The position numbers and the translations under genes were made by a program. From NCBI RefSeq assembly GCF_027789125.1, contig NZ_JAQFVF010000055.1, positions 1-64,000 on the forward strand: DNA of 64,000 nucleotides, read 5' to 3'. The notes under the pieces are model-generated. The model worked only from the letters and a program-made list of their open reading frames with translations. It was not told the origin of the DNA and did not search any database. Shown here one piece after another: positions 1-8,311 of this stretch (positions are counted from its first letter, which is position 1; each line of letters begins with the position of its first letter). Source of the stretch: Paenibacillus aestuarii (lineage in GTDB: Bacteria; Bacillota; Bacilli; Paenibacillales; NBRC-103111).

Positions 1-16
1 CCGTCAGCCTCCACCA
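1..16 (+). tRNA. tRNA 3' end, probably tRNA-Val (partial)
   Basis: The first 16 bases read as the last part of a T arm, an acceptor strand GCCTCC, discriminator A and an encoded CCA. The wording resembles the 3' end of Bacillales tRNA-Val(TAC), which commonly heads such tRNA runs. The anticodon is outside the window, so the identity is inferred. Confidence 0.6.
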
Positions 17-22
17 TCATAT

Positions 23-95
<73 letters not shown>

Positions 96-103
96 TGTTT
101 TAT

Positions 104-175
104 TGGGGATTAGCCAAGCGGTAAGGCAACGGACTTTGACTCCGTCATGCCAAGGTTCGAATCCTTGATCCCCAG
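104..175 (+). tRNA. tRNA-Gln (anticodon TTG)
   Basis: A 72-nt cloverleaf with acceptor TGGGGAT paired to ATCCCCA, anticodon loop CTTTGAC (TTG) and T loop GTTCGAA. The U1-A72 opening pair is typical of tRNA-Gln. CCA is not encoded. Confidence 0.95.
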
Positions 176-185
176 TCTCTTATTT

Positions 186-258
186 GAGCCATTAGCTCAG
201 TTGGTAGAGCACCTGACTTTTAATCAGGGTGTCGTAGGTTCGAGTCCTACATGGCTCA
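186..258 (+). tRNA. tRNA-Lys (anticodon TTT)
   Basis: A 73-nt cloverleaf with acceptor GAGCCAT paired to ATGGCTC, anticodon loop CTTTTAA (TTT) and T arm GTAGGTTCGAGTCCTAC. CCA is not encoded. Confidence 0.95.
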
Positions 259-277
259 CTTTTAACTATTTTTATGC

Positions 278-360
278 GCGCGTATGGCGGAATTGGCAGA
301 CGCACTAGACTTAGGATCTAGCGGGCGACCGTGGGGGTTCAAGTCCCTCTACGCGCACCA
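278..360 (+). tRNA. tRNA-Leu (anticodon TAG)
   Basis: A class II tRNA with a long variable arm. The acceptor GCGCGTA pairs with TACGCGC, the anticodon loop CTTAGGA carries TAG, and CCA is encoded at the 3' end. Confidence 0.95.
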
Positions 361-363
361 TTT

Positions 364-438
364 GCGGAAGTGGCTCAGGGGTAGAGCATCGCCTTGCCAA
401 GGCGAGGGTCGCGGGTTCGAATCCCGTCTTCCGCTCCA
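364..438 (+). tRNA. tRNA-Gly (anticodon GCC)
   Basis: The acceptor GCGGAAG pairs with CTTCCGC, the anticodon loop TTGCCAA carries GCC, and CCA is encoded. It starts three bases after tRNA-Leu, so the two are surely co-transcribed. Confidence 0.95.
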
Positions 439-446
439 TATGTTTT

Positions 447-523
447 GTGCCCTTAGCTCAGCTGGATAGAGCGTTTGACTACGAATCAAAAGGTCGGGAG
501 TTCGAATCTCTCAGGGCACGCCA
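447..523 (+). tRNA. tRNA-Arg (anticodon ACG)
   Basis: The acceptor GTGCCCT pairs with AGGGCAC, anticodon ACG sits in the loop following stem TTTGA, and CCA is encoded. A34 is expected to be edited to inosine in this isoacceptor. Confidence 0.95.
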
Positions 524-544
524 CTTTTTAAACCATACATATAT

Positions 545-618
545 CGGGACGTAGCTCAGCTTGGTAGAGCACCTGCTTTGGGAGCAGGGGGTCGCATGTT
601 CAAATCGTGTCGTCCCGA
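545..618 (+). tRNA. tRNA-Pro (anticodon TGG)
   Basis: The acceptor CGGGACG pairs with CGTCCCG, and anticodon loop TTTGGGA carries TGG. The C1-G72 pair is characteristic of tRNA-Pro. CCA is not encoded. Confidence 0.95.
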
Positions 619-624
619 TAACGT

Positions 625-695
625 GCGGGTGTAGTTCAATGGTAGAACTCCAGCCTTCCAAGCTGGTAGCGTGGGTTCGATTCCCATCACCCGCT
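625..695 (+). tRNA. tRNA-Gly (anticodon TCC)
   Basis: A 71-nt cloverleaf with acceptor GCGGGTG paired to CACCCGC and anticodon TCC in loop TTCCAAG. It is the last gene of the array and CCA is not encoded. Confidence 0.95.
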
Positions 696-705
696 TAACG
701 AAAAG

Positions 706-732
706 AAATCACCGGTAACGGTGGTTTTTTTG
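706..732 (+). terminator. Rho-independent terminator of the tRNA array
   Basis: The stem AATCACCG/CGGTGGTT (one G-U pair) with loop GTAA is followed by a run of seven T. It starts 11 nt after the last tRNA. Confidence 0.85.
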
Positions 733-836
733 TTTTCCAATATAGAAAGGATTAGTTCTTGACAGGAAGAGCATGGAGCTTTTCGTCATGAATCTAATCT
801 TTTTTTCATTTTACACTATGTGCCCGAAGCGGAATG

Positions 837-845
837 TGGTAGAAT
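837..845 (+). promoter_or_regulatory. Candidate extended -10 promoter of ppc
   Basis: TGG-TAGAAT is an extended -10 element 84 nt before the ppc start. No good -35 box is seen at 16-18 nt, which fits an extended -10 promoter. Confidence 0.4.
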
Positions 846-928
846 ATTCAGAAATGAGTTTTTGTGTGGAAAATACTTTGCTAGAGAGAAGCTTTAATGT
901 AACATAGCGACTAGATGAGGTGGAGAGT

Positions 929-3715
929 ATGTCAGAGAATACAAACAGCATACAGAAACAATCTACGAATAACTTGCTGCGGAGAGATGTCCGTTTCTTG
1001 GGCCATATTTTGGGCGAGGTCCTGGTCCATCAAGGCGGGAACGAGCTGCTTGACGTAGTTGAGAAAATACGTGAGATGAGCAAGTCGTTGAGAGCTCATT
1101 ACGTACCAGAGATTTACGAGGAGTTCAAGGCAACGATCACTGCGTTAGATCCGGAAATTCGGCATCATGTCATCCGCGCTTTTGCGATCTATTTTCAGTT
1201 GGTCAACATTGCCGAGCAAAACCATCGGATTCGTCGTAAAAGAGATTACGAACGTTCCTCCGGTGAGCTCGTTCAACCTGGCTCCATTGAAAGCATCGTG
1301 CAAGAACTGAAGAATAATCACATTCCGCACCAAGAGGTACAGGAGATCCTTCAAGCGATTTCGTTGGAGCTTGTCATGACAGCTCACCCTACGGAAGCGA
1401 TGCGACGTGCTGTACTGGACGTAAACCTGCGGATTTCCGATGATATGATGAAGCTGGATAATCCGATGCTGACCCACCGCGAACGTGAACAGCTCCGTGA
1501 GAAGCTGCTGGGTGAGGTGCTGAACCTATGGCAAACAGATGAGCTTCGTGACCGTAAACCGACTGTCATCGATGAAGTTCGTAACGGACTTTACTACTTT
1601 GACGAAACATTATTTGACGTTCTGCCTGAGGTGTACCACGAGCTGGAGCGTTGTTTGAATAAATACTATCCGGAAAAAGTATGGCATGTTCCATCGTTCT
1701 TGAAATTCGGATCCTGGATCGGCGGGGACCGTGACGGCAACCCTTCAGTAAGAGCGAATGTGACTTGGGAAACGCTGCAGCTTCATCGTCAACTGGCACT
1801 TCAGAAGTATGACGAGATTCTTAAAGAGACGCTGGAGCACATGAGCTTTAGCCGTAATATTGTCACAGTTAGCGAAGAGCTGCTGGCTTCGATTCAAAAA
1901 GATCGTGAGGTTCTGGGCAACGTTCAAGACGTATGGCGGAACGAGAAAGAACCGTATCGGATCAAAACAACCTATATGATCGAGAAGATTCATCATACAG
2001 GCGACCCGAACGTACCGGCCTCTCATAAATACAACAGTCCGGAAGAGTTCATTGCCGATCTGCAAATTATCGATGCCAGCCTAAGAGGGCATTACGCAGA
2101 CTATGTCGCAGATAAATACTTCAAAAAGCTGATCCGCCAGGTCGAGCTGTTCGGTTTCCATTTGGCTGCGCTGGATATTAGACAGCACAGTAAGGAACAT
2201 GAATCAGCAATGACGGAGATTTTGGCGAAAATGGGCATTGCTGCAGACTACAGTAAGCTGTCTGAGAGTGAAAAGATTAGCTTGCTGACAAATGTCTTGA
2301 ACGATCCTAGACCGGTCACTTCGGTCTATCTGGAATATTCGGAAGGCACGCAAGAATGCCTCGACGTATACCGCACGGTTAGCCGCGCTCAGAAAGAGTT
2401 CGGACGCAACTGCATCAACAGCTACCTGATTAGTATGACACAAGGTGCCAGCGACCTTCTTGAGGTTATGGTTTTTGCGAAGGAAGCTGGGCTTTACCGC
2501 AAGGAGAGCGACGGCACGGTGACTTGCACAATGCAATCTGTGCCGCTCTTTGAAACGATTGATGATTTGCATGCTGCCCCTGAAATCATGAGCACGCTTC
2601 TTGCGATTCCCGCATATAAGTCGAGCTTGGATCCAGAGACACAGCTGCACGAGATCATGCTGGGCTACTCGGACAGCAATAAGGATGGCGGTGTCATTAC
2701 CGCGAACTGGGAGCTGCGCATGGCGCTCCAGAATATTACGGATACAGCGAAAAAGTTCGGCGTTAAGCTGAAGTTCTTCCATGGCCGCGGCGGCGCGCTC
2801 GGTCGCGGCGGAATGCCGCTGAACCGCAGCATTCTGGCACAGCCGGTCGAAACGCTTGGTGGCGGCATCAAAATCACCGAGCAAGGGGAAGTGCTTTCCT
2901 CGCGCTATTCCTTGCAAGGCATTGCTTACCGAAGCCTGGAACAGGCGACATTCGCCTTGATTACCGCTTCGAAGCTGTCCCGCACGCCTCAGCGCCATCC
3001 GAAGGAAGAAAGATGGGAAACCATCATGAGAGGCATCTCGGAGCAGGCGCAGAAGAAATATCAGGATCTGATTTTCCGAGATGAAGATTTCTTGACGTTC
3101 TTCAAGGAGTCTACGCCGCTGCCGGAGATCGGCGAACTGAACATCGGCTCCCGCCCTTCTAAACGTAAAAATAGCGATCGCTTCGAGGATCTGCGCGCGA
3201 TTCCATGGGTGTTCGCCTGGACGCAAAGCAGATACTTGCTGCCGGCTTGGTATGCGGCTGGAACAGGCATCCAAAGCTTTTACCAAGGCGTAGAAGAGAA
3301 CCTTGAGACGTTGAAGGAAATGTACACAGAATGGTCCTTCTTCAGCTCCATGGTGGATAACCTGCAAATGGCACTGGCGAAGGCCGATCTGTTGATCGCG
3401 AAAGAATACGGCAATATGGTGAAGAAATCGGAGATCGCCGAGCGTATCTTCGGCTTGATCAGGGAAGAATACGCATTGACTTCTTCCATCATTCTACAGA
3501 TTACAGGCCAACAGGAAATTCTGGATAACGTACCGGTGATCCAAGAGTCCATTCGCCTGCGTAACCCTTATGTAGATCCGCTAAGCTACATGCAAGTCGA
3601 GCTGCTTGCAGAGCTTCGCGAACTGCGTGATAACAATCAAGATGATGCAGATCTGCTGCGTGAAGTATTGCTCACGATCAACGGAATTGCTGCAGGACTT
3701 AGAAATACGGGCTGA
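929..3715 (+). CDS. ppc: Phosphoenolpyruvate carboxylase
   Basis: This cytosolic enzyme carboxylates phosphoenolpyruvate with bicarbonate to oxaloacetate, refilling the TCA cycle. The 928-residue product has the usual bacterial PEPC length. The family blocks are all present: VMTAHPTEA with the catalytic His near residue 153, GSWIGGDRDGNP, LDIRQHS, GYSDSNKDGG, the glycine-rich loop FHGRGGALGRGG, and a C-terminal RNPYVDPL and LTINGIAAGLRNTG ending. The ATG at 929 follows AGGTGG at good spacing; an in-frame GTG at 920 overlaps that ribosome site and is less likely. It appears monocistronic, between the tRNA array and a weak terminator. Confidence 0.97.
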   Translation: MSENTNSIQKQSTNNLLRRDVRFLGHILGEVLVHQGGNELLDVVEKIREMSKSLRAHYVPEIYEEFKATITALDPEIRHHVIRAFAIYFQLVNIAEQNHRIRRKRDYERSSGELVQPGSIESIVQELKNNHIPHQEVQEILQAISLELVMTAHPTEAMRRAVLDVNLRISDDMMKLDNPMLTHREREQLREKLLGEVLNLWQTDELRDRKPTVIDEVRNGLYYFDETLFDVLPEVYHELERCLNKYYPEKVWHVPSFLKFGSWIGGDRDGNPSVRANVTWETLQLHRQLALQKYDEILKETLEHMSFSRNIVTVSEELLASIQKDREVLGNVQDVWRNEKEPYRIKTTYMIEKIHHTGDPNVPASHKYNSPEEFIADLQIIDASLRGHYADYVADKYFKKLIRQVELFGFHLAALDIRQHSKEHESAMTEILAKMGIAADYSKLSESEKISLLTNVLNDPRPVTSVYLEYSEGTQECLDVYRTVSRAQKEFGRNCINSYLISMTQGASDLLEVMVFAKEAGLYRKESDGTVTCTMQSVPLFETIDDLHAAPEIMSTLLAIPAYKSSLDPETQLHEIMLGYSDSNKDGGVITANWELRMALQNITDTAKKFGVKLKFFHGRGGALGRGGMPLNRSILAQPVETLGGGIKITEQGEVLSSRYSLQGIAYRSLEQATFALITASKLSRTPQRHPKEERWETIMRGISEQAQKKYQDLIFRDEDFLTFFKESTPLPEIGELNIGSRPSKRKNSDRFEDLRAIPWVFAWTQSRYLLPAWYAAGTGIQSFYQGVEENLETLKEMYTEWSFFSSMVDNLQMALAKADLLIAKEYGNMVKKSEIAERIFGLIREEYALTSSIILQITGQQEILDNVPVIQESIRLRNPYVDPLSYMQVELLAELRELRDNNQDDADLLREVLLTINGIAAGLRNTG

Positions 3716-3744
3716 TTCTACATTCAGCGAATTTAAAATAAAGC

Positions 3745-3789
3745 AAGTCGAAGAGTCGGGGGTCTCGGAACAAGAGGCACTCGACTTTT
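3745..3789 (+). terminator. Weak terminator after ppc
   Basis: AAGTC plus GAGT pair with ACTC plus GACTT around a three-base bulge and a long loop, followed by only four T. Readthrough into the next gene is plausible. Confidence 0.4.
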
Positions 3790-3835
3790 CGCCGTGATTG
3801 TTACTGTTGCATGAATTATAGGAGTGTTGAACGAA

Positions 3836-4735
3836 ATGATGCGTTGGGTAGCGATTTTCCTTGTCATTATAGGGGCATCGAGTTACGGATTACTCTCTTC
3901 TTTTATTAAATTGGCCTATGGTCAAGGATTCAATGACGGGCAAATTACGCCTACACAAATGTTGATGGGGACACTGTGTGTATGGCTGCTTATTTTATTT
4001 TCCAAAGCTTCGTGGGTAAATCCTTTCAAAGGACCATGGATAAAACTTGGATTAATTGGTATATTTGGATTAGCATTGACTACAAGTTTTTACAACATCG
4101 CGATATCTGAACTAAATGCCTCTATGGCGATCATTTTACTGTTTCAATTTACGTGGCTCACAATCGCCATCGACTGTGTGAAGCGGCGCAGACGACCTCG
4201 AATAGCCGAAGGTATCGCCGTAGTCATCATTATGCTGGGGACTTTGATGGCAGTGGATGTTTTGAACACGGATTGGCATCAATTCAACTCTAGAGGGCTT
4301 CTATATGGCCTTGCCTCTGCTGTAACGTACAGCGTGTTCCTTTTCTCTACGGGCCAGGTGAAGAGCCAGCTGCCGCCTCTTATGAATTCTGCCGTCATGC
4401 TAACAGCCTCGCTGCCGGTGATGTTCATCTTGCATCCTCCAACTGTATTCATACAAGCAAATGGGGGATATTTATTGTTATGGGGGCTTCTTCTGGGCAT
4501 CTTAGGCCAGGTCATTCCAACAATCACATTCAATATGGGGATTCCACGGATTGGCAGCACCTTAGCGGCAATGCTAGGGTCTGTAGAGCTGCCGGTTGCT
4601 ATCATAGCCGCTCATTTCATCATCGGAGAGCAAGTTGCGCTGCTGCAATGGTTTGGAATGGGGTGTATTCTTATAGGTATTGTTATCTCTGAATACAAGC
4701 CCAAATCCGCTGCTTTTCAAAAGGTAGAAAGTTGA
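3836..4735 (+). CDS. EamA/DMT-family membrane transporter
   Basis: The 299-residue protein is almost entirely hydrophobic, with about ten predicted membrane segments in two EamA-like halves, which is the drug/metabolite transporter pattern. The second half has the family signature around GSVELPVAIIAAHFIIGE. The substrate cannot be told from sequence. The start is taken at ATG 3836, about 11 nt after GGAG; in-frame GTG 3824 and TTG 3827 overlap or crowd that site. The 3' end runs to 26 nt before the sigma-W gene, so the two may share a transcript. Confidence 0.85.
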   Translation: MMRWVAIFLVIIGASSYGLLSSFIKLAYGQGFNDGQITPTQMLMGTLCVWLLILFSKASWVNPFKGPWIKLGLIGIFGLALTTSFYNIAISELNASMAIILLFQFTWLTIAIDCVKRRRRPRIAEGIAVVIIMLGTLMAVDVLNTDWHQFNSRGLLYGLASAVTYSVFLFSTGQVKSQLPPLMNSAVMLTASLPVMFILHPPTVFIQANGGYLLLWGLLLGILGQVIPTITFNMGIPRIGSTLAAMLGSVELPVAIIAAHFIIGEQVALLQWFGMGCILIGIVISEYKPKSAAFQKVES

Positions 4736-4761
4736 ATCGTCTAGAAGCCGGAGGTATCGGA

Positions 4762-5340
4762 GTGAATTTTGTAGAAGCTAGACTGGCGAAATTGGCCAGG
4801 AACGGGGATCGAAATGCTTTTGAGGAGCTCGTTGAGCTCTATAAGGATAAGATCTTTCACTTGGCTTACCGAATGTTGAATAACAAGCAGGAGGCCGAGG
4901 ATGCGGTGCAGGAAACATTCTTGCGGGTTTACACGAATTTGCATCGATATGATGAGAATCAGAAGTTTTCAACATGGATTTTTAGAATAGGCACGAATTT
5001 ATGTATTGATAAGCTGCGGCGCAGGAAGAACACATATTCCTTGGACGCGGAGCTGCCCGATGGCGAAGGCAACGATTTCTATGCCATGCTGCCCAGTGAT
5101 GAGGATACGCCTGAGAAGCAGCTTATCGTCTCGGAGACACAGGAGCAAATTCGCAAGGCGATTGAAACGCTGCCGGAGAAATACAAATCGGTTGTGATCT
5201 TACGATATTTGCACGATATGTCGCTTCAGGAGATCGGGGATGTGCTGGGCATGCCGGTGACAACGGTGAAAACCAGGGTGCATCGCGGTCGGGAGTACTT
5301 ACGCAAGCTGCTTGAGCAGCATGAACATATTACCATCTAA
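4762..5340 (+). CDS. sigW: ECF RNA polymerase sigma factor, SigW type
   Basis: This extracytoplasmic-function sigma factor directs transcription of envelope-stress genes. The 192-residue protein has sigma region 2 (residues about 20-90, with AYRMLNNKQEAEDAVQETF and the FSTWIFRIGTNLCIDKLRR DNA-melting block) and region 4 (about 125-180, ILRYLHDMSLQEIGDVLGMPVTTVKTRVHRGR). The start is GTG 4762, six bases after a perfect GGAGGT. An in-frame TTG at 4732 overlaps the previous stop and lacks a ribosome site. Assignment to SigW rests on gene order: rsiW, cdaA, cdaR, glmM and glmS follow as in Bacillus subtilis. No sigma-W promoter is visible directly upstream; a perfect one lies downstream of the gene. 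Confidence 0.92.
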   Translation: MNFVEARLAKLARNGDRNAFEELVELYKDKIFHLAYRMLNNKQEAEDAVQETFLRVYTNLHRYDENQKFSTWIFRIGTNLCIDKLRRRKNTYSLDAELPDGEGNDFYAMLPSDEDTPEKQLIVSETQEQIRKAIETLPEKYKSVVILRYLHDMSLQEIGDVLGMPVTTVKTRVHRGREYLRKLLEQHEHITI

Positions 5341-5356
5341 AAAAATGTTGCCATAG

Positions 5357-5382
5357 TGAAACATATGCGCAATTCAAACGTA
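5357..5382 (+). promoter_or_regulatory. Sigma-W-type promoter between sigW and rsiW
   Basis: TGAAAC at 5357-5362 and CGTA at 5379-5382 are separated by exactly 16 nt, which is the textbook sigma-W promoter pattern. The predicted start lies about 40 nt before the rsiW ATG. It would raise the anti-sigma factor without the sigma gene when sigma-W is active. Confidence 0.75.
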
Positions 5383-5427
5383 TGGTATACCACAAAAGCA
5401 ATAGATCAAGAAAGGGGTGGCGGCAGC

Positions 5428-6033
5428 ATGAATTGTAAGGAAGCCCTCCCGCTCATACATGAATATCTCGATGGTGATTTGCATGGGTCAGAAGCAAAAG
5501 AGTTGAAAGAGCACCTGATCGCTTGTCCTGCATGCCGGACGCTATTCAAGCAATTGGAGCAAACGGAAGCGATGGTGCGGTCGCTCCCTCCAGTCCGTGT
5601 GCCTGATACACTAACTGCGCAGATCATGAGCGGACTTCCACCAATGAAGAAGAGCAGAACGTGGACGGATTGGATTCGTAAACACCCGGCTGTGTCCGTA
5701 GCGGTTGTCTTTGCCGCTGTCATGTTCGGCAGCTACATGTCCATGTGGAATGATGACAAGAACCTGATGGTGAAGGGAAATGACTTGCAGGAAGTTATTA
5801 TTCAAGGCGATACCGTAATCGTCCCACAAGGCCATACCGTCAACGGGGACCTGGTTGTTCAGCGCGGCAAGCTGGAAGTAGAGGGAGATGTGACGGGGAA
5901 CGTGACGGTTATTGACGGCTCCGTGAACTTGGCCTCCACCGCGCATATCTCGGGACAGGTAACCAAAGTCGATGAAGCGATTGGTTGGATTTGGTACAAA
6001 CTGGGCGAGATTGTGAATATGATTGGGAGTTAA
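5428..6033 (+). CDS. rsiW: Anti-sigma-W factor, RsiW type, with zinc-binding ZAS domain
   Basis: The single-pass membrane protein is expected to hold SigW inactive until proteolysis releases it. The 201-residue product starts with a ZAS zinc domain (Cys3, then HLIACPAC giving the HxxxCxxC motif at about residues 30-38). One transmembrane segment lies at about 91-108, and the extracytoplasmic part is a repetitive beta-rich segment (VNGDLVVQRGKLEVEGDVTG) resembling bactofilin-like polymer folds. The ATG at 5428 follows AAAGGGGTGG; in-frame upstream codons overlap the sigma-W promoter. The gene sits 87 nt after sigW. Confidence 0.88.
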   Translation: MNCKEALPLIHEYLDGDLHGSEAKELKEHLIACPACRTLFKQLEQTEAMVRSLPPVRVPDTLTAQIMSGLPPMKKSRTWTDWIRKHPAVSVAVVFAAVMFGSYMSMWNDDKNLMVKGNDLQEVIIQGDTVIVPQGHTVNGDLVVQRGKLEVEGDVTGNVTVIDGSVNLASTAHISGQVTKVDEAIGWIWYKLGEIVNMIGS

Positions 6034-6040
6034 AAGAGCT

Positions 6041-6085
6041 GCGTCCTTATTCAAGCCCATGAGGCTGGATGGGGACGTTTTTTAT
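6041..6085 (+). terminator. Terminator after sigW-rsiW
   Basis: GCGTCC pairs with GGACGT and AAGCC with GGCT in an interrupted hairpin followed by TTTTTTATT. It separates sigW-rsiW from the cdaA operon. Confidence 0.65.
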
Positions 6086-6158
6086 TGGGAAAAATGATCG
6101 GAAATAGCAAAAATGTCATGATTCAAAGACCGTATAAATAGAAGTCTTGTGTGGATTA

Positions 6159-6167
6159 TGGTATGAT
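6159..6167 (+). promoter_or_regulatory. Extended -10 promoter for cdaA operon
   Basis: TGG-TATGAT lies 50 nt before the cdaA start and just after the rsiW terminator. There is no convincing -35 box. Confidence 0.5.
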
Positions 6168-6217
6168 GCTAAATACAGAGAGAATCTATGTGTTAAGCCG
6201 TTGGGGGAGAATATTAG

Positions 6218-7033
6218 ATGGACCTGCTCACGAGCATCTCGATTAAGGATATTATTGATATTCTGATCGTCAGCTATGTGATTTATAAACTGATATTATT
6301 AGTCCGGGGAACAAGAGCCATTCAGCTAATGAAGGGTATTCTTGTTGTTGTCATTACTTGGGCACTCAGTATTTGGTTCCAGCTGAGCACCCTGCAGTGG
6401 ATGATGAATCAGACATTGACCTTCGGGGTACTAGGCATCCTGATTATTTTCCAGCCTGAGCTCAGGCGCGCTTTGGAGCAGTTAGGGCGCGGCAAGCTAT
6501 TCAGCAGGTCCTCTTCGGAAGAGGATCAAGATGTGAACAAGCGGATCGGAGAAGTGATTCGAGCGGCGAACTATTTGGCTAAACGGAAAATAGGGGCTTT
6601 GCTTGTATTTGAAAAAGAGACAGGCCTCACGGATTATGTAGAGTCCGGCATTGCGATTGAAAGCAAAATTAGCGCAGAGCTGTTAATTAATATATTTATT
6701 CCGAATACACCGCTGCACGACGGTGCGGTTATTGTAAGGCAAAATCAGCTTATGGCGGCTGGATGTTATTTGCCGTTGTCCGAGAATCCTTTTATCAGCA
6801 AAGAGCTGGGTACGCGCCATAGGGCCGCGATCGGCATGAGTGAAGTTTCGGATGCGATGTGTGTGGTCGTTTCCGAGGAGACCGGACAGATCTCGCTTAC
6901 GATGAACGGGCATATCGTTCGGGATATTAAAGAGGAGTCGCTGATTGCCAAGCTTTTTGAAGAGCTGAAGCCGAAGGCGAAGACGAAAGAAAAGAACCCT
7001 TTCTTGAAGTGGAGGGGACGAAACAATGGATAA
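6218..7033 (+). CDS. cdaA: Diadenylate cyclase CdaA (c-di-AMP synthase)
   Basis: CdaA makes the second messenger c-di-AMP from two ATP at the membrane. The 271-residue product has three N-terminal membrane segments (about 10-75), a coiled linker, and a DAC domain with the catalytic DGA motif (Asp168-Ala170) and the RHR motif (200-202, within LGTRHRAAIG). The ribosome site is GGGGGAG. It overlaps cdaR by 8 nt and precedes glmM, the conserved cdaA-cdaR-glmM order in which CdaR and GlmM are known to modulate CdaA. In this window c-di-AMP also has a likely target: the riboswitch ahead of kdp. Confidence 0.97.
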   Translation: MDLLTSISIKDIIDILIVSYVIYKLILLVRGTRAIQLMKGILVVVITWALSIWFQLSTLQWMMNQTLTFGVLGILIIFQPELRRALEQLGRGKLFSRSSSEEDQDVNKRIGEVIRAANYLAKRKIGALLVFEKETGLTDYVESGIAIESKISAELLINIFIPNTPLHDGAVIVRQNQLMAAGCYLPLSENPFISKELGTRHRAAIGMSEVSDAMCVVVSEETGQISLTMNGHIVRDIKEESLIAKLFEELKPKAKTKEKNPFLKWRGRNNG

Positions 7034-8273
7034 ATGGCTGCGCAATACGAATGTTGTACGGGTCGTCGCCCTGATTATTAGTATATTTTTATGGGTTGTC
7101 GTCCACTTAGATCAAAAAGGTGTGGTCGGCAGCTCCCCCATCCGGGAGCGTGTGGAAACGATCAATAACGTCGCCATTACGACCAAATATGATGAGAGTC
7201 ATTACTTTATCTCGTCCATGTCTCCTTCCAATGTACAAGTCGTGATTAACGGGAAAGAATCTTCTGTGAAAAAAGTGACGGCGAGCAATTCCTACCAGAT
7301 CCAGCTTGACCTCACCCAGGTCGGCAAGGGAGACCATCAACTGCCGCTTACGCCGATAGGGTTTCCTTCGGACGTAGAAGTTCAGATCACCCCGCGGACT
7401 GTCCACGTTGTCATTGAAGAGCTGCAGATGAAAGAAGTTCCTGTCGTCATCAACTTGAAAGGCACGCCGGCTGCTGGACTTAAAGCGGGTCAGCCGATTG
7501 TGAAGCCGAACAAGGTGTATATTACGGCACCAACGAGCAAGCTGAGCCTGATTGAAAATGTTCACGGCGAGGTATCCGTCGATAAAGCGCAATCGGCCGT
7601 TACTAAACAGGTGAGGCTGCAAGCTTTTGATAAGGATGGTAAGGAAGTAGCGGTGAACCTGAATCCGACTGTTGTGGATGTCGAGGTGCCGATTACAAGC
7701 CCGTTCCAGACGATTCCTCTGCAATTGAAGCTTAGCGGCGAGCCGCCCAAAGGCTTCGCCATTTCCTCGGTGACGCAGACGCCGGACAAGATTACGGTTT
7801 ACGGCACGCAAGAAGAAGTGGACCGCCTGGAGTTCTACCAAGGGCCGCAGATTAACGTGCAGGACATTAAAGAAACAAAGGATTATACACTGGATATCCC
7901 CCTTCGGAATAAAGTAACTCAACTGGATCCGTCTAAGGTCACCGTGCATGTGGAAATCGTACCTTCCGTGACCAAGGCGATCGAGAATGTGCCGATCACC
8001 ATTATCGGGCAAAATGAGAGCTATAATACGAAGGTAACCCTGCCTGACACAGGGAAATTAAATATTACGGTCGAAGGTGCACCTGCGTTGATCGATCAGC
8101 TGAAGACGGAGGATATCCAAGCGATTTTGGATGTGAGCAATCTGCCTCCAGGCAAGCATGAGCTGAAAGTTGCGCTGAACCTGCCGACATATGTGAAACT
8201 GGGGATGCCGCAAGAAGTGAAAGCAACGGTAGAAATTAGCGAGCAGGCACCGAAACCAACCGTGAGCCCATAA
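7026..8273 (+). CDS. cdaR: CdaA regulator, YbbR-domain protein
   Basis: CdaR is a membrane-anchored extracytoplasmic regulator of CdaA. The 415-residue protein has a short cytoplasmic start, one transmembrane segment (about 11-28, VVRVVALIISIFLWVVVHL) and then roughly four YbbR repeats of 80-90 residues, visible as recurring pairs of beta-rich blocks. The C-terminal tail is proline-rich. Translation is coupled to cdaA by the 8-nt overlap. The length is somewhat below that of the B. subtilis protein, as I recall it. Confidence 0.92.
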   Translation: MDKWLRNTNVVRVVALIISIFLWVVVHLDQKGVVGSSPIRERVETINNVAITTKYDESHYFISSMSPSNVQVVINGKESSVKKVTASNSYQIQLDLTQVGKGDHQLPLTPIGFPSDVEVQITPRTVHVVIEELQMKEVPVVINLKGTPAAGLKAGQPIVKPNKVYITAPTSKLSLIENVHGEVSVDKAQSAVTKQVRLQAFDKDGKEVAVNLNPTVVDVEVPITSPFQTIPLQLKLSGEPPKGFAISSVTQTPDKITVYGTQEEVDRLEFYQGPQINVQDIKETKDYTLDIPLRNKVTQLDPSKVTVHVEIVPSVTKAIENVPITIIGQNESYNTKVTLPDTGKLNITVEGAPALIDQLKTEDIQAILDVSNLPPGKHELKVALNLPTYVKLGMPQEVKATVEISEQAPKPTVSP

Positions 8274-8311
8274 GGTATGCGGGACATAGAACATAGAGGA
8301 GAAGAGAAAAT

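Noticed and set aside
284..661. Short ORFs over the tRNA array
   Set aside because: They read through perfect tRNA cloverleaves and have no ribosome sites.
759..764. TTGACA as -35 box of ppc
   Set aside because: No -10-like hexamer occurs at 16-19 nt; the nearest candidates are 24 nt or more away.
2204..3367. 387-codon open frame on the minus strand opposite ppc
   Set aside because: It lies entirely antisense to ppc, has no ribosome site or recognisable domain, and reads as a shadow of the strongly biased ppc codons.
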